Shown piece after piece: positions 1 through 7,437 of a DNA stretch of 64,000 bases (position 1 is the stretch's first letter; the number at the start of each line of letters is the position of its first letter). The stretch is from Sinosporangium siamense (lineage in GTDB: Bacteria; Actinomycetota; Actinomycetes; Streptosporangiales; Streptosporangiaceae). The notes beneath the pieces were generated by a model, which did no database searches, was not told the origin of the DNA, and saw only the letters and a list, made by a program, of their open reading frames with translations. A program made the translations under genes and the position numbers. The stretch is from the NCBI RefSeq assembly GCF_016863435.1, contig NZ_BOOW01000007.1:124001-188000 (forward strand), written 5' to 3'.

Positions 1-424
1 CCGCGTAGTACGCGCCGCTGTAGTAGAGCGACGTGCCGACGGCGACGGTGCGGGAGGGCTTGAGAAGCTTCTCGATCTGAGCCGCGTCGGTCTTGAATTC
101 CTTCTTGAACTCCGCGGTCAGCGCCTGCTTGAACACCGGGGAGAGTGTCCAGCGCCGCTTGAGGTCGTGGGAGTTGACCTTGCCGGCACCGAAGGCCAGC
201 GTGCCGTTGGCCGTCGTGCTGAATCCGGCCTTGTAGCCTCCGGCGTTCACCGACGTGTTGAGGCGGTCGGTGATCTTGACCCCGTTGCCCGGCACCACGA
301 ACGCCTTCAGCGCGGCACTGGGAGTCTTGGGGGCGGCCTGGGCGCTCTTGGCGCTTGCCGGGGCTGCCGCGGCGATCGCGGGGAGAGCGACGGCCACGGC
401 GGCCATGGCGATCCAACGCTTCAT
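1..424 (-). CDS. Secreted LolA/LppX-like protein, paralog 1 (partial, 3' end outside window)
   Basis: The first 141 codons of a minus-strand gene start at ATG 424 and run off the window edge without a stop. The product opens MKRWIAMAAVAVALPAIAAA, a Sec signal peptide with AxA sites and no lipobox cysteine, so a secreted rather than lipid-anchored protein is expected. The following region (TTANGTLAFGAGKVNSHDLK, then VAVGTSLYYSG) aligns with the same positions of the two full-length genes upstream of it on this strand, so it is a third tandem paralog. An AAGGAAG Shine-Dalgarno stretch lies about 10 bases ahead of the ATG. The family resembles actinobacterial LolA/LppX-fold proteins, which bind lipophilic molecules; that assignment is inference and no ligand is evident. 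Confidence 0.75.
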   Translation of the reverse strand, partial: MKRWIAMAAVAVALPAIAAAAPASAKSAQAAPKTPSAALKAFVVPGNGVKITDRLNTSVNAGGYKAGFSTTANGTLAFGAGKVNSHDLKRRWTLSPVFKQALTAEFKKEFKTDAAQIEKLLKPSRTVAVGTSLYYSGAYYA

Positions 425-447
425 GAGAGGGGGACTTCCTTCTGAAA

Positions 448-468
448 TGCCTCGCTGTGGCGAAGGCA
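448..468 (-). promoter_or_regulatory. Leader hairpin upstream of paralog 1
   Basis: TGCCT (448-452) and AGGCA (464-468) form a short stem around an 11-base GC-rich loop, 24 bases upstream of the ATG at 424. Near-identical hairpins precede the other two paralogs at 1457-1475 and 2513-2533. Conservation of stem and loop ahead of all three starts suggests a common leader control element or duplicated promoter-leader; its function is unknown. Confidence 0.5.
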
Positions 469-485
469 TGAGGGATGGTTGCCGG

Positions 486-1436
486 TTAGGAGAGCACCCG
501 CTTGGGGTCGAGGCGGAGTGCGTCGTCCAGGAGGCCGGGGAACAGCGGCTGCGGCAGGTCCTCAGCGCTGATCACCAGCGACGGGTCGGGAGCCGTGATG
601 TTCACGGGCTTACCCCACGCGGTGAGATCCGTGATGCTGTTCTGCGTCAGCGTCGCCCGCCCGATCTTCATCGAGAGGCTGACCTGAGCGCGGCGGGGGA
701 GCTGGTCGGAGCCGAGCCAGATCTTGATGGTGACGGGCGACTTCGCCTCCTTGCCCTTGGGCACGTAGACCGGCTTGCCCCCCTTCGAGGCTTCGGCCTT
801 GGCGAGCTCGCCCATGGTGGTCTTGATGCCGTAGACGGTGGTCTTGACGCCGTCGTACGTGCCGCCCGGCTTCTTGGTGCCCTTGCTCGTCAGGAGGTTC
901 CACATGCCGTTCAGCGAGGCGGGGTCCACGGCGTTGGGGTTGGTGTCGAGCGGCCAGACGGCCTGGCCCTTGGTCGGCGAGCTCACCCACGTCTTGCCGG
1001 TGGGGAGATACTGCGCGAAGAACTCGCTGTTCACGTAGTTCACGTTGCCGACGGAGATCACGTGGACGGGCTCAAGCGCGAGCTGCGCCAGCTCCTCGTC
1101 CGCCTTCTTGATCTCCTCGCGCACCTCCGGCGCGACGACCATGCGGGACTTCAGGTCCAGCGCGGTCACCTTGCCGCCGCCGAACCCCAGGACACCCGAG
1201 GTCACCTGTCCCGGCGCCTTGAAGTCGGACAGCCGCTTGTCGCCCTTGACGGTCAGCCGGCTGCGCTGGTTGATCGCGACGCCGCCGGTGCCGCTGAGCA
1301 CCCGCTTGACGGCGTCGCCGGGGGTGAGCGCCGCCGACCCGGACTTCTGCGGGGCGGCGGTAGCCGTGCCGGCACCGGCCGCGACCAGGGCGGGGGCCGC
1401 GAGTACGGCGGCGGCAAGGGTGGTCCATCGCTTCAT
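486..1436 (-). CDS. Secreted LolA/LppX-like protein, paralog 2
   Basis: This 316-residue protein begins with a typical Sec signal (MKRWTTLAAAVLAAPALVAA, alanine-rich, cleavage near residue 28) and has no lipobox. The mature part contains alternating strands of the type seen in LolA/LppX-fold actinobacterial proteins: LGFGGGKVTALDLKSRM, VISVGNVNYVNSEFFAQYLP, KTTVYGIKTT, IKIWLGSDQLPRRAQVS and, near the C-terminus, NITAPDPSLVI. The start ATG 1436 is well supported by an AGGAGG sequence (minus strand) just upstream. It is roughly co-linear over its whole length with the gene at 1532-2488 and with the partial gene at 1-424, so the cluster arose by tandem duplication. The 95-107 base gaps are short enough for one transcript, but each gene carries its own leader hairpin. 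The ligand and role are not known. Confidence 0.85.
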   Translation of the reverse strand: MKRWTTLAAAVLAAPALVAAGAGTATAAPQKSGSAALTPGDAVKRVLSGTGGVAINQRSRLTVKGDKRLSDFKAPGQVTSGVLGFGGGKVTALDLKSRMVVAPEVREEIKKADEELAQLALEPVHVISVGNVNYVNSEFFAQYLPTGKTWVSSPTKGQAVWPLDTNPNAVDPASLNGMWNLLTSKGTKKPGGTYDGVKTTVYGIKTTMGELAKAEASKGGKPVYVPKGKEAKSPVTIKIWLGSDQLPRRAQVSLSMKIGRATLTQNSITDLTAWGKPVNITAPDPSLVISAEDLPQPLFPGLLDDALRLDPKRVLS

Positions 1437-1456
1437 GAGATTGGCCTCCTGGAAGT

Positions 1457-1475
1457 GCCTCGCTGCGGGTGAGGC
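1457..1475 (-). promoter_or_regulatory. Leader hairpin upstream of paralog 2
   Basis: GCCTC (1457-1461) pairs with GAGGC (1471-1475) around a nine-base loop, about 20 bases before the ATG at 1436. The loop sequence GCTGCGG is nearly the same as in the hairpins at 448-468 and 2513-2533. Confidence 0.5.
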
Positions 1476-1531
1476 TCCATTGCTTGTGGAAGAAGTTCGC
1501 GGTGCTTGCGCACGATGCCTACCGGCGCCGC

Positions 1532-2488
1532 TCAGGGGATGCGCTGGAGGTCGGCCTTACGGGGTGGGTCCGAGTCGAGCGGCGGATCGACGAGGAGGCT
1601 GAACGGAGAGGAGAGGTGCTCGGGCAACGTGATCTCGTCTCTCCGGACGACGAGTGAGGGGTCGGGAGCCGTGACCGTCGCGGGGCCGCCCCATCGGGTG
1701 TAGGCCGTGGTGGTCTTGGTCGACTCTTCCTCCTCGGCGACGCTCACCTGGCTGCGGCGCGGAAGCTGGTCGGGGCCGAGCCAGACCTTGACGGTCGCGG
1801 GCCGGCGCAACACCCTGGGCGTGGCCTGGCCGGTCTGCCGGAGGTTCTCCAGAAGCGGCGGAGAGATCTTGCTCAGGGCGCCGACGGTCGTCTTCACCCG
1901 GTAGAGAGTCGTCCTCGTGCCGTTTTCGAACACGGCGCCGGGGCTCTTCTTGCCGCCGAGCCTCATCACACCGTCGAGCGTGATCGGGTCCAGCACGTCG
2001 ACCACCTCGAGGGCGTCGGTCGGCCAGAGCGGGTCCCCGTTCGGCGCGCTCAGCCACATCTTGAGCTTGGGGAGATATTTCGCCAGCTGCTCGTCGTAGA
2101 CGTAGCGGGTGCCGTTGACCACGATGACCTGGCGGGGCGTGAGCAGGCTGAGCAGGCCGGTGTTCTCCTCCGCCAGCATCTCGCGGAACTCCGGGGAGAC
2201 GGCGAGGCGGGAAGTGAGATCGACGGACCGCACCTTGCCCTTGTCGAACCCCAGCACACCCTTCGTGATGTACGCGCTGTCCTCGCGGTCCTCATCCCGG
2301 TGGAACGTGGCCCGCCGGTGGTCGATCGTGACACTGCCCTTGCCCGCCAGCTGGCGCTTGAGCGCCGCGCCGGGGGTGAGCACGGCAGCCGCATCCTGCC
2401 GCGGCGCGGCCACCGCGGCCCCGGCGCCTCCCGCGACAAGCGCGGGCGCGGCCAGCACGGCTGCGGCAAGGGTGATCCATCGCTTCAT
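1532..2488 (-). CDS. Secreted LolA/LppX-like protein, paralog 3
   Basis: The 318-residue product starts MKRWITLAAAVLAAPALVAG, a signal peptide almost identical to that of the neighbouring paralog, again without a lipobox. The mature protein repeats the family landmarks: LGFDKGKVRSVDLTSRL, VIVVNGTRYVYDEQLAKYLP, TTLYRVKTT, VKVWLGPDQLPRRSQVS and TVTAPDPSLVV. It is the promoter-proximal member of the minus-strand array. ATG 2488 is preceded by a purine-rich AGGAGGAATTC stretch. The signal peptide and the QLPRR segment are the most conserved parts between copies, while the C-terminal tails diverge. By analogy with LolA/LppX-fold families it may carry or scavenge a lipophilic compound outside the membrane; this is inference only. 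Confidence 0.85.
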   Translation of the reverse strand: MKRWITLAAAVLAAPALVAGGAGAAVAAPRQDAAAVLTPGAALKRQLAGKGSVTIDHRRATFHRDEDREDSAYITKGVLGFDKGKVRSVDLTSRLAVSPEFREMLAEENTGLLSLLTPRQVIVVNGTRYVYDEQLAKYLPKLKMWLSAPNGDPLWPTDALEVVDVLDPITLDGVMRLGGKKSPGAVFENGTRTTLYRVKTTVGALSKISPPLLENLRQTGQATPRVLRRPATVKVWLGPDQLPRRSQVSVAEEEESTKTTTAYTRWGGPATVTAPDPSLVVRRDEITLPEHLSSPFSLLVDPPLDSDPPRKADLQRIP

Positions 2489-2512
2489 GGGGGGTGAATT
2501 CCTCCTGCAGGA

Positions 2513-2533
2513 TGCCTCACTGCGGCTAAGGCA
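2513..2533 (-). promoter_or_regulatory. Leader hairpin upstream of paralog 3
   Basis: TGCCT (2513-2517) and AGGCA (2529-2533) enclose an 11-base loop, 25 bases upstream of ATG 2488. It has the same stem and almost the same loop as the hairpin at 448-468. Confidence 0.5.
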
Positions 2534-2537
2534 ATCC

Positions 2538-2566
2538 GGTGACTTTTCTATACGAAAAAGATCACC
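2538..2566. promoter_or_regulatory. AT-rich inverted repeat, probable promoter/operator of the paralog array
   Basis: GGTGA-C-TTTT at 2538-2547 is mirrored by AAAAG-A-TCACC ending at 2566, with the small spacer CTATACGA. It is strikingly AT-rich for this genome and lies directly upstream of the leader of the first gene in the minus-strand array, where a promoter or operator is expected. It is followed by unassigned sequence to about 2915, in which I see no gene. Confidence 0.45.
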
Positions 2567-2914
2567 ATATAGTCACGGCGTCGTCGAGCGTGCGGCAGGT
2601 GGGGACCGCGGATTGTGCAGCATGTGGGCAACCGTCGACCAACGGTCCAGGTGGAGGGAAAATCCTCACCCGCTGTGAGTGCACAATGGCGTTGGGTGTG
2701 AGTTTCCCGACACCGTTGCGAAAGCTGTTATATCACCGATTTACCCGGTGGTCGGCGTGCTTAGTGCGGTGAATACGGCAGGCCGATGGAACGGTGCGAA
2801 GCCAGGGCCGCGTCACCCGTGGTCCGGCGGGGCATGCATGTCGTCCGACTCAACGAGCGCGGGTTCGGAAGCCTTGGTGTCGAGGCTTCCGGACCGCTAG
2901 GTGTGGCGGGTGGC

Positions 2915-3336
2915 TCTTTAATGACGACGGCATCGCTTTGATACAGGGTTCCGTCGACGACAATTATATGGAGCGGCTCTTTCGTGGTTTTCCATCTGAC
3001 GGGCCGCTTGACGGTTGACTTCAATCGCGGGCTTCGGGCGGAATAGGCATAAGCTTTCCGCTGGAGGATGCCCATGGCGGCGATCCCGTCCCTTCCGAAG
3101 TCCGGCCTGCCCTTGTTCTGCGACCCTGCGCAGGTCGGTGCCCGCCGCGGTGGGGGTGGCGAACGTGACGGTCTGGGCGATGGTGACGCCGCCGTCGCCG
3201 TTGAGCAGACTCCTCACCGCCCCGCCCAGGGCGCCGGCGGCCCGGGCTTCCGCCGTACCGGTCGCGAGGGCGGCGTCGGGGATGCGGGAGCGACCGTCGA
3301 GAGAGCGGTGGCGATGAGGGGGATCCGGCGGCTCAT
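2915..3336 (-). pseudogene. Decayed fourth copy of the secreted paralog family
   Basis: From ATG 3336 the minus strand reads MSRRIPLIATALSTV, a signal-peptide start. Similarity then jumps to a second frame (AAGALGGAVRSLLNGDGGVT), matching the AALKRQLAGKGSVTIDH region of paralog 3, and again to a third frame (DFGRDGIAAMG, later IIVVDGTLYQSDAVV), matching LGFDKGKVRSVD and VIVVNGTRYVYDEQL. At least two frameshifts and loss of the C-terminal half leave no intact reading frame. Order and spacing of the matched pieces follow the intact genes at 486-2488, so this is a relic of the same tandem family. The exact 3' limit is uncertain because similarity fades near 2915. Confidence 0.65.
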
Positions 3337-3382
3337 GGGGTTCTTGTGTCCTGTGAGGAGGGAGTGAGGAACTATCTATTGA

Positions 3383-3425
3383 TTTTCGCGGATCTGGGGG
3401 ACAAGCGGATGATCTTTCGCGAAAA
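3383..3425. promoter_or_regulatory. Long imperfect inverted repeat upstream of the decayed paralog
   Basis: TTTTCGCGGATC (3383-3394) is mirrored by GATC-TTT-CGCGAAAA (3411-3425), with a three-base bulge and a 16-base spacer. It sits 47 bases upstream of the relic start codon at 3336. Its position parallels the AT-rich palindrome at 2538-2566 ahead of the intact array, though the sequences differ. Confidence 0.4.
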
Positions 3426-3608
3426 GGCATGGATGGGGTCTCGTGTCGCTGGAAGGGCGTGCCAGGGAGGCGGCGTCCGGTGCCGCCATGAGGAGTCCCG
3501 CCCTTCCTGCTGGGGACTGAGGGGATACGCTGCGAAAAGAGGGCGTGCGCGTGGTCGCGGCGCCGACGACCGTCCCGCGTGTGCTCACGCACCGCAGAGG
3601 AGGTCCGC

Positions 3609-4016
3609 ATGGAACCCAGCGGAACGATCCGCGTCATCCTTGCCAAACCCGGGCTCGACGGGCACGACCGTGGCGTCAAGCTGGTCGCGCGAGCGTTGCG
3701 GGACGCGGGGATCGACGTCGTCTACACCGGCCTGCACCAGTCTCCGGAGCAGATCGTGGACACCGCCGTCCGGGAGCACGCCGCGGCCATCGGGCTCTCG
3801 GTGCTCTCCGGCGCCCACATGACGCAGTTCGCCAGGGTCGTCGAGTTGCTCCGGGAGCGCGGTGCCGGCCACGTCGTGGTGTTCGGCGGAGGTGTCATCC
3901 CGGAGGAGGACATCCCCGCGCTCCAGCGCATGGGGGTGGCCCAGGTGTTCACGCCGGGGGCGCACATGAACGAGATCGTGGAGTGGGTGAGCGCGAAGGT
4001 GCCCGCTTCGCCGTAA
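3609..4016 (+). CDS. B12-binding small subunit of an acyl-CoA mutase (IcmB/MutA type)
   Basis: This 135-residue protein is a stand-alone adenosylcobalamin-binding domain. It carries the DxHxxG signature as [12 protein letters not shown] near residues 13-24, whose His is the lower axial cobalt ligand, followed by [23 protein letters not shown] and [13 protein letters not shown], the conserved nucleotide-tail pocket of methylmalonyl-CoA and isobutyryl-CoA mutases. Length and sequence match the separate small subunit of Streptomyces isobutyryl-CoA mutase better than the fused methylmalonyl-CoA mutase. It needs a large catalytic subunit encoded outside this window. A strong AGAGGAGGT ribosome site lies just before ATG 3609. 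Its neighbour sucCD consumes succinyl-CoA, the product of the methylmalonyl branch, which makes a methylmalonyl-specific role possible too. Confidence 0.9.
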   Translation: MEPSGTIRVILAKPGLDGHDRGVKLVARALRDAGIDVVYTGLHQSPEQIVDTAVREHAAAIGLSVLSGAHMTQFARVVELLRERGAGHVVVFGGGVIPEEDIPALQRMGVAQVFTPGAHMNEIVEWVSAKVPASP

Positions 4017-4060
4017 GTCGTCCCTATATAAGGGCTAAAGGGCTGGTTCGGCATGGCCGC

Positions 4061-4085
4061 AGCTAGGAACTCCACGCGCCTAGCT
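4061..4085. promoter_or_regulatory. Inverted repeat in the gap before sucC
   Basis: AGCTAGG (4061-4067) and CCTAGCT (4079-4085) form a seven-base-pair perfect inverted repeat with an 11-base spacer. It lies 45 bases after the mutase subunit gene and 256 bases before sucC, so it could be a weak terminator or an operator. I see no other gene or RNA in the 324-base gap 4017-4340. Confidence 0.3.
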
Positions 4086-4340
4086 CAGCGATTCGGCCAC
4101 GTGGTTAAAGATATTTTGCGAAACTCTGCCCTATGTCGTCCTGTCCTGGCAAGGTCCACAGTGGACCCGCTGGGGAGGTCAGGCTCCCGGTGGGGCTAGG
4201 CTTCATTGGCGGAAATCGCCGGGTCACCGTGCTTGGGGCCTGGTCGTCGACGCGAGTGTGCCTTAGGCGCGCATGAGCCGTCGTGCGCAGCGCGACCGTC
4301 AACACAGTAGAAACAGCCGGAGAAGCAAGGACGGACCCTC

Positions 4341-5519
4341 GTGGACCTGTTCGAACATCAGGCGAAGGAGCTCTTCGCGGAATACGGCATCCCGGTGCCG
4401 CGCGGCGTCGTCGCGCACACCGTGGAGGAGGCGCGGAAGGCAGCCGAAGAGCTGACCGGCCGCGTCGTCGTGAAAGCCCAGGTCAAGACCGGGGGCAGGG
4501 GCAAGGCCGGCGGCGTGAAGGTGGCCGCGGACGCGGTCGACGCGGCCGCCAAGGCGACCGACATCCTCGGCATGGACATCAAGGGGCACACGGTCCACAA
4601 GGTGCTCGTCGAAGAGGCGAGCGCCATCGCGGAGGAGTACTACTTCTCCTTCCTTCTCGACCGTGCCAACCGCACCTTCCTCGCCATCTGCTCGGCCGCC
4701 GGCGGCATGGACATCGAAGAGGTCGCGGCCAGCACCCCTGAGAAGGTCGCCAAGGTCCCGGTCTCCGCGCTCGACGGCGTGGACCGCGCCAGGGCCCGGG
4801 AGATCGCCCAGGCCGGCGGCCTGCCCGCCGCCGCCGTCGAAGGCGCCGCCGAGCTCATCGAGAAGCTCTGGGCCGTCTTCCTCGACGAGGACGCCTCCCT
4901 CGTCGAGGTCAACCCGTTGATCCTCACCGCCGACGGCCGCGTCGTCGCCCTCGACGGCAAGGTCACCCTCGACGAGAACGCCTCCTTCCGCCAGCCCGAG
5001 CACGAGGCCTACGCCGACAAGGCGGCCGAGGACCCGCTGGAGGCCAGGGCCAAGGAGAAGGACCTCAACTACGTCAAGCTCGACGGCTCCGTCGGCATCA
5101 TCGGCAACGGCGCCGGGCTGGTCATGTCCACCCTCGACGTCGTCGCCTACGCCGGTGAGGAGTTCGGCGGCCAGCGGCCCGCCAACTTCCTCGACATCGG
5201 CGGCGGCGCCTCCGCCGAGGTCATGGCCAACGGCCTGGAGATCGTCCTGTCCGACCCCAGCGTGAAGTCGGTCTTCGTCAACGTCTTCGGCGGCATCACC
5301 GCGTGCGACGCGGTCGCCAACGGCGTGGTCGCCGCCTTCCAGCTCCTCGCCGAGCGGGGTGAGAGCGTCACCCGCCCGCTCGTCGTAAGACTTGACGGTA
5401 ACAACGCCCTTCTCGGGCGCCAGATTCTCGCCGACGCCAAACTCGCCGGCGTGGAACTGGTGGACACTATGGATGACGCGGCCAAGCGCGCCGCCGAGCT
5501 CGCCGCGGCTGGGGTGTGA
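4341..5519 (+). CDS. sucC: Succinyl-CoA synthetase (ADP-forming) beta subunit
   Basis: The 392-residue beta subunit of succinate-CoA ligase interconverts succinyl-CoA plus ADP or GDP and phosphate with succinate, CoA and NTP in the TCA cycle. The N-terminal ATP-grasp domain opens [20 protein letters not shown], followed by [16 protein letters not shown] for nucleotide binding and VEVNPLIL near residue 190 for Mg. The C-terminal CoA-ligase domain shows [14 protein letters not shown] and [11 protein letters not shown]. Translation starts at GTG 4341 behind an AAGGA site. The stop at 5519 is one base from the sucD ATG, so the two subunits are translationally linked. Length is normal for the family (about 388-395). 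Confidence 0.97.
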   Translation: MDLFEHQAKELFAEYGIPVPRGVVAHTVEEARKAAEELTGRVVVKAQVKTGGRGKAGGVKVAADAVDAAAKATDILGMDIKGHTVHKVLVEEASAIAEEYYFSFLLDRANRTFLAICSAAGGMDIEEVAASTPEKVAKVPVSALDGVDRARAREIAQAGGLPAAAVEGAAELIEKLWAVFLDEDASLVEVNPLILTADGRVVALDGKVTLDENASFRQPEHEAYADKAAEDPLEARAKEKDLNYVKLDGSVGIIGNGAGLVMSTLDVVAYAGEEFGGQRPANFLDIGGGASAEVMANGLEIVLSDPSVKSVFVNVFGGITACDAVANGVVAAFQLLAERGESVTRPLVVRLDGNNALLGRQILADAKLAGVELVDTMDDAAKRAAELAAAGV

Positions 5520-5520
5520 C

Positions 5521-6396
<876 letters not shown>

Positions 6397-6434
6397 CGGG
6401 TCTGCGGGTCTCGGCCCACTTTTAGATCTCCATC

Positions 6435-6471
6435 CCAAGTGCCCTGCGGCGTACCGCCGTGGGGCACTTGG
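6435..6471 (+). terminator. Terminator after sucCD
   Basis: CCAAGTGCCC (6435-6444) pairs perfectly with GGGCACTTGG (6462-6471), and GCGG/CCGC inside extends the structure. It is 38 bases past the sucD stop. No T-tract of note follows, as is common in high-GC actinobacteria. The rest of the 6397-6748 gap holds no gene I can support. Confidence 0.8.
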
Positions 6472-6728
6472 CATTTGTACGGCGGTGCCATTCGTTGCGA
6501 TATTCGAGGGGCCGACGCTGGTCGACTTGGCATTGAAGGGGCTTTGTACGGCGATGCCGCGGTGGGCTTTGCAGGCCGTCATTCCGGGAAGCTCTCATCG
6601 ACAGCGGCAAGGGTGCTGACCAGGGCAAACCTGTGATGTGTCGGGCCTACTCAGAGCTGCTGCGCTTAGTTGGGATATTTCGAGGTAAAGGGCCAATCCC
6701 GGAAATGAGGGCTGGTTCTCGTCGGACG

Positions 6729-6746
6729 GGAGATCATAGGATCTCC
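6729..6746 (+). promoter_or_regulatory. Small inverted repeat abutting the VOC gene start
   Basis: GGAGATC (6729-6735) and GATCTCC (6740-6746) form a seven-base-pair hairpin with loop ATAG. It ends two bases before ATG 6749 and contains the only Shine-Dalgarno-like GGAG, so it could hide the ribosome site or act as an operator. This is inference from position. Confidence 0.35.
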
Positions 6747-6748
6747 GG

Positions 6749-7147
6749 ATGCGGATTGAGCTCTTCACCATCGTCGTCGAGGACTATGACCCGGCCATCG
6801 AGTTCTTCACCGGTGTGCTGGGGTTCGACCTGGTCGAAGACTCTCCGTCGCTGACGAACGACGGGCGGCCCAAGCGGTGGGTGGTCGTGCGTCCGCCGGG
6901 GGCCGAGACCGCTGTCCTGCTGGCGCGGGCCGACGGCGAGCGGCAGGCCGCCGTGGTGGGGGAGCAACTGGGCGGGCGGGTCGGGTTCTTCCTCCGGGTG
7001 GACGACTTCGAGGAGACCTACGCGCGGATGAAGGCCGCGGGCGTGGAGTTCGTGGGCGAGCCGCGCGCCGAGTCCTACGGCAGTGTCGCCGTCTTTCTCG
7101 ACATCGCCGGCAACCGGTGGGATCTTCTGGGGCCGGCGCCCATGTAG
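6749..7147 (+). CDS. VOC (glyoxalase/bleomycin-resistance fold) protein
   Basis: The 132-residue product is a single vicinal-oxygen-chelate unit of two beta-alpha-beta-beta-beta modules. The first runs from MRIELFTIVVEDYDPAIEFF, typical of the VOC start, to the strand WVVVRPPGAETAVLL. The second runs from VGFFLRVDDFEETYARMKAA to VAVFLDIAGNRWDLLGP, a DxxGNxWDL ending usual for this family and holding the final metal-ligand-type position. VOC proteins include metal-dependent lyases, dioxygenases and drug-binding proteins, so substrate cannot be told. It seems to be a single-gene unit, and its stop codon runs directly into the repeat array at 7148-7352. Confidence 0.85.
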   Translation: MRIELFTIVVEDYDPAIEFFTGVLGFDLVEDSPSLTNDGRPKRWVVVRPPGAETAVLLARADGERQAAVVGEQLGGRVGFFLRVDDFEETYARMKAAGVEFVGEPRAESYGSVAVFLDIAGNRWDLLGPAPM

Positions 7148-7352
7148 ACCCTGTCCGTCAGACCCTGTCCGTCAGACACGCCCATCGGACCCTGTCCGTC
7201 AGACCCCACCGGTCGACCACGCCCATCGGACCCTGCTCGTCAGACCCCACCCGTCAGACCACACGCATCGGACCCTGCCCGTCAGGACCCGCCTATCGGA
7301 CCCTGCCCGTCAGACCACCCCCATTGGACCCTGCCCGTCAGGACCTGCCTAT
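7148..7352 (+). repeat. Degenerate tandem repeat array (CATCGGACCCTGCCCGTCAG type)
   Basis: About 205 bases consist of imperfect copies of a core close to CATCGGACCCTGCCCGTCAG, with shorter GTCAGACCC pieces between. Five fuller cores begin near 7192, 7226, 7266, 7292 and 7322, at spacings from about 26 to 40 bases, so it is not a CRISPR. It starts at the VOC stop codon and ends before the DUF6350 gene. Frames that read through it give only proline/arginine-rich shadow peptides. Confidence 0.8.
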
Positions 7353-7437
7353 GTAAGGGGGATCACCCCGAAATGCGCCAGCGTGGCTGCGGCGCGGCTC
7401 AGACGGGGGAAGGGAAAAGCTTGAGAACATCGATAGC

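Noticed and set aside
4079-4130. tRNA-like stretch (CCTAGCTCAGCG) before sucC
   Set aside because: TAGCTCAG resembles a D-arm, but no matching acceptor stem, anticodon arm or T-loop in the right order follows.
7148-7352. Possible CRISPR array
   Set aside because: The repeat copies are degenerate, spacing varies from about 26 to 40 bases, the spacers repeat each other and no cas gene is present.
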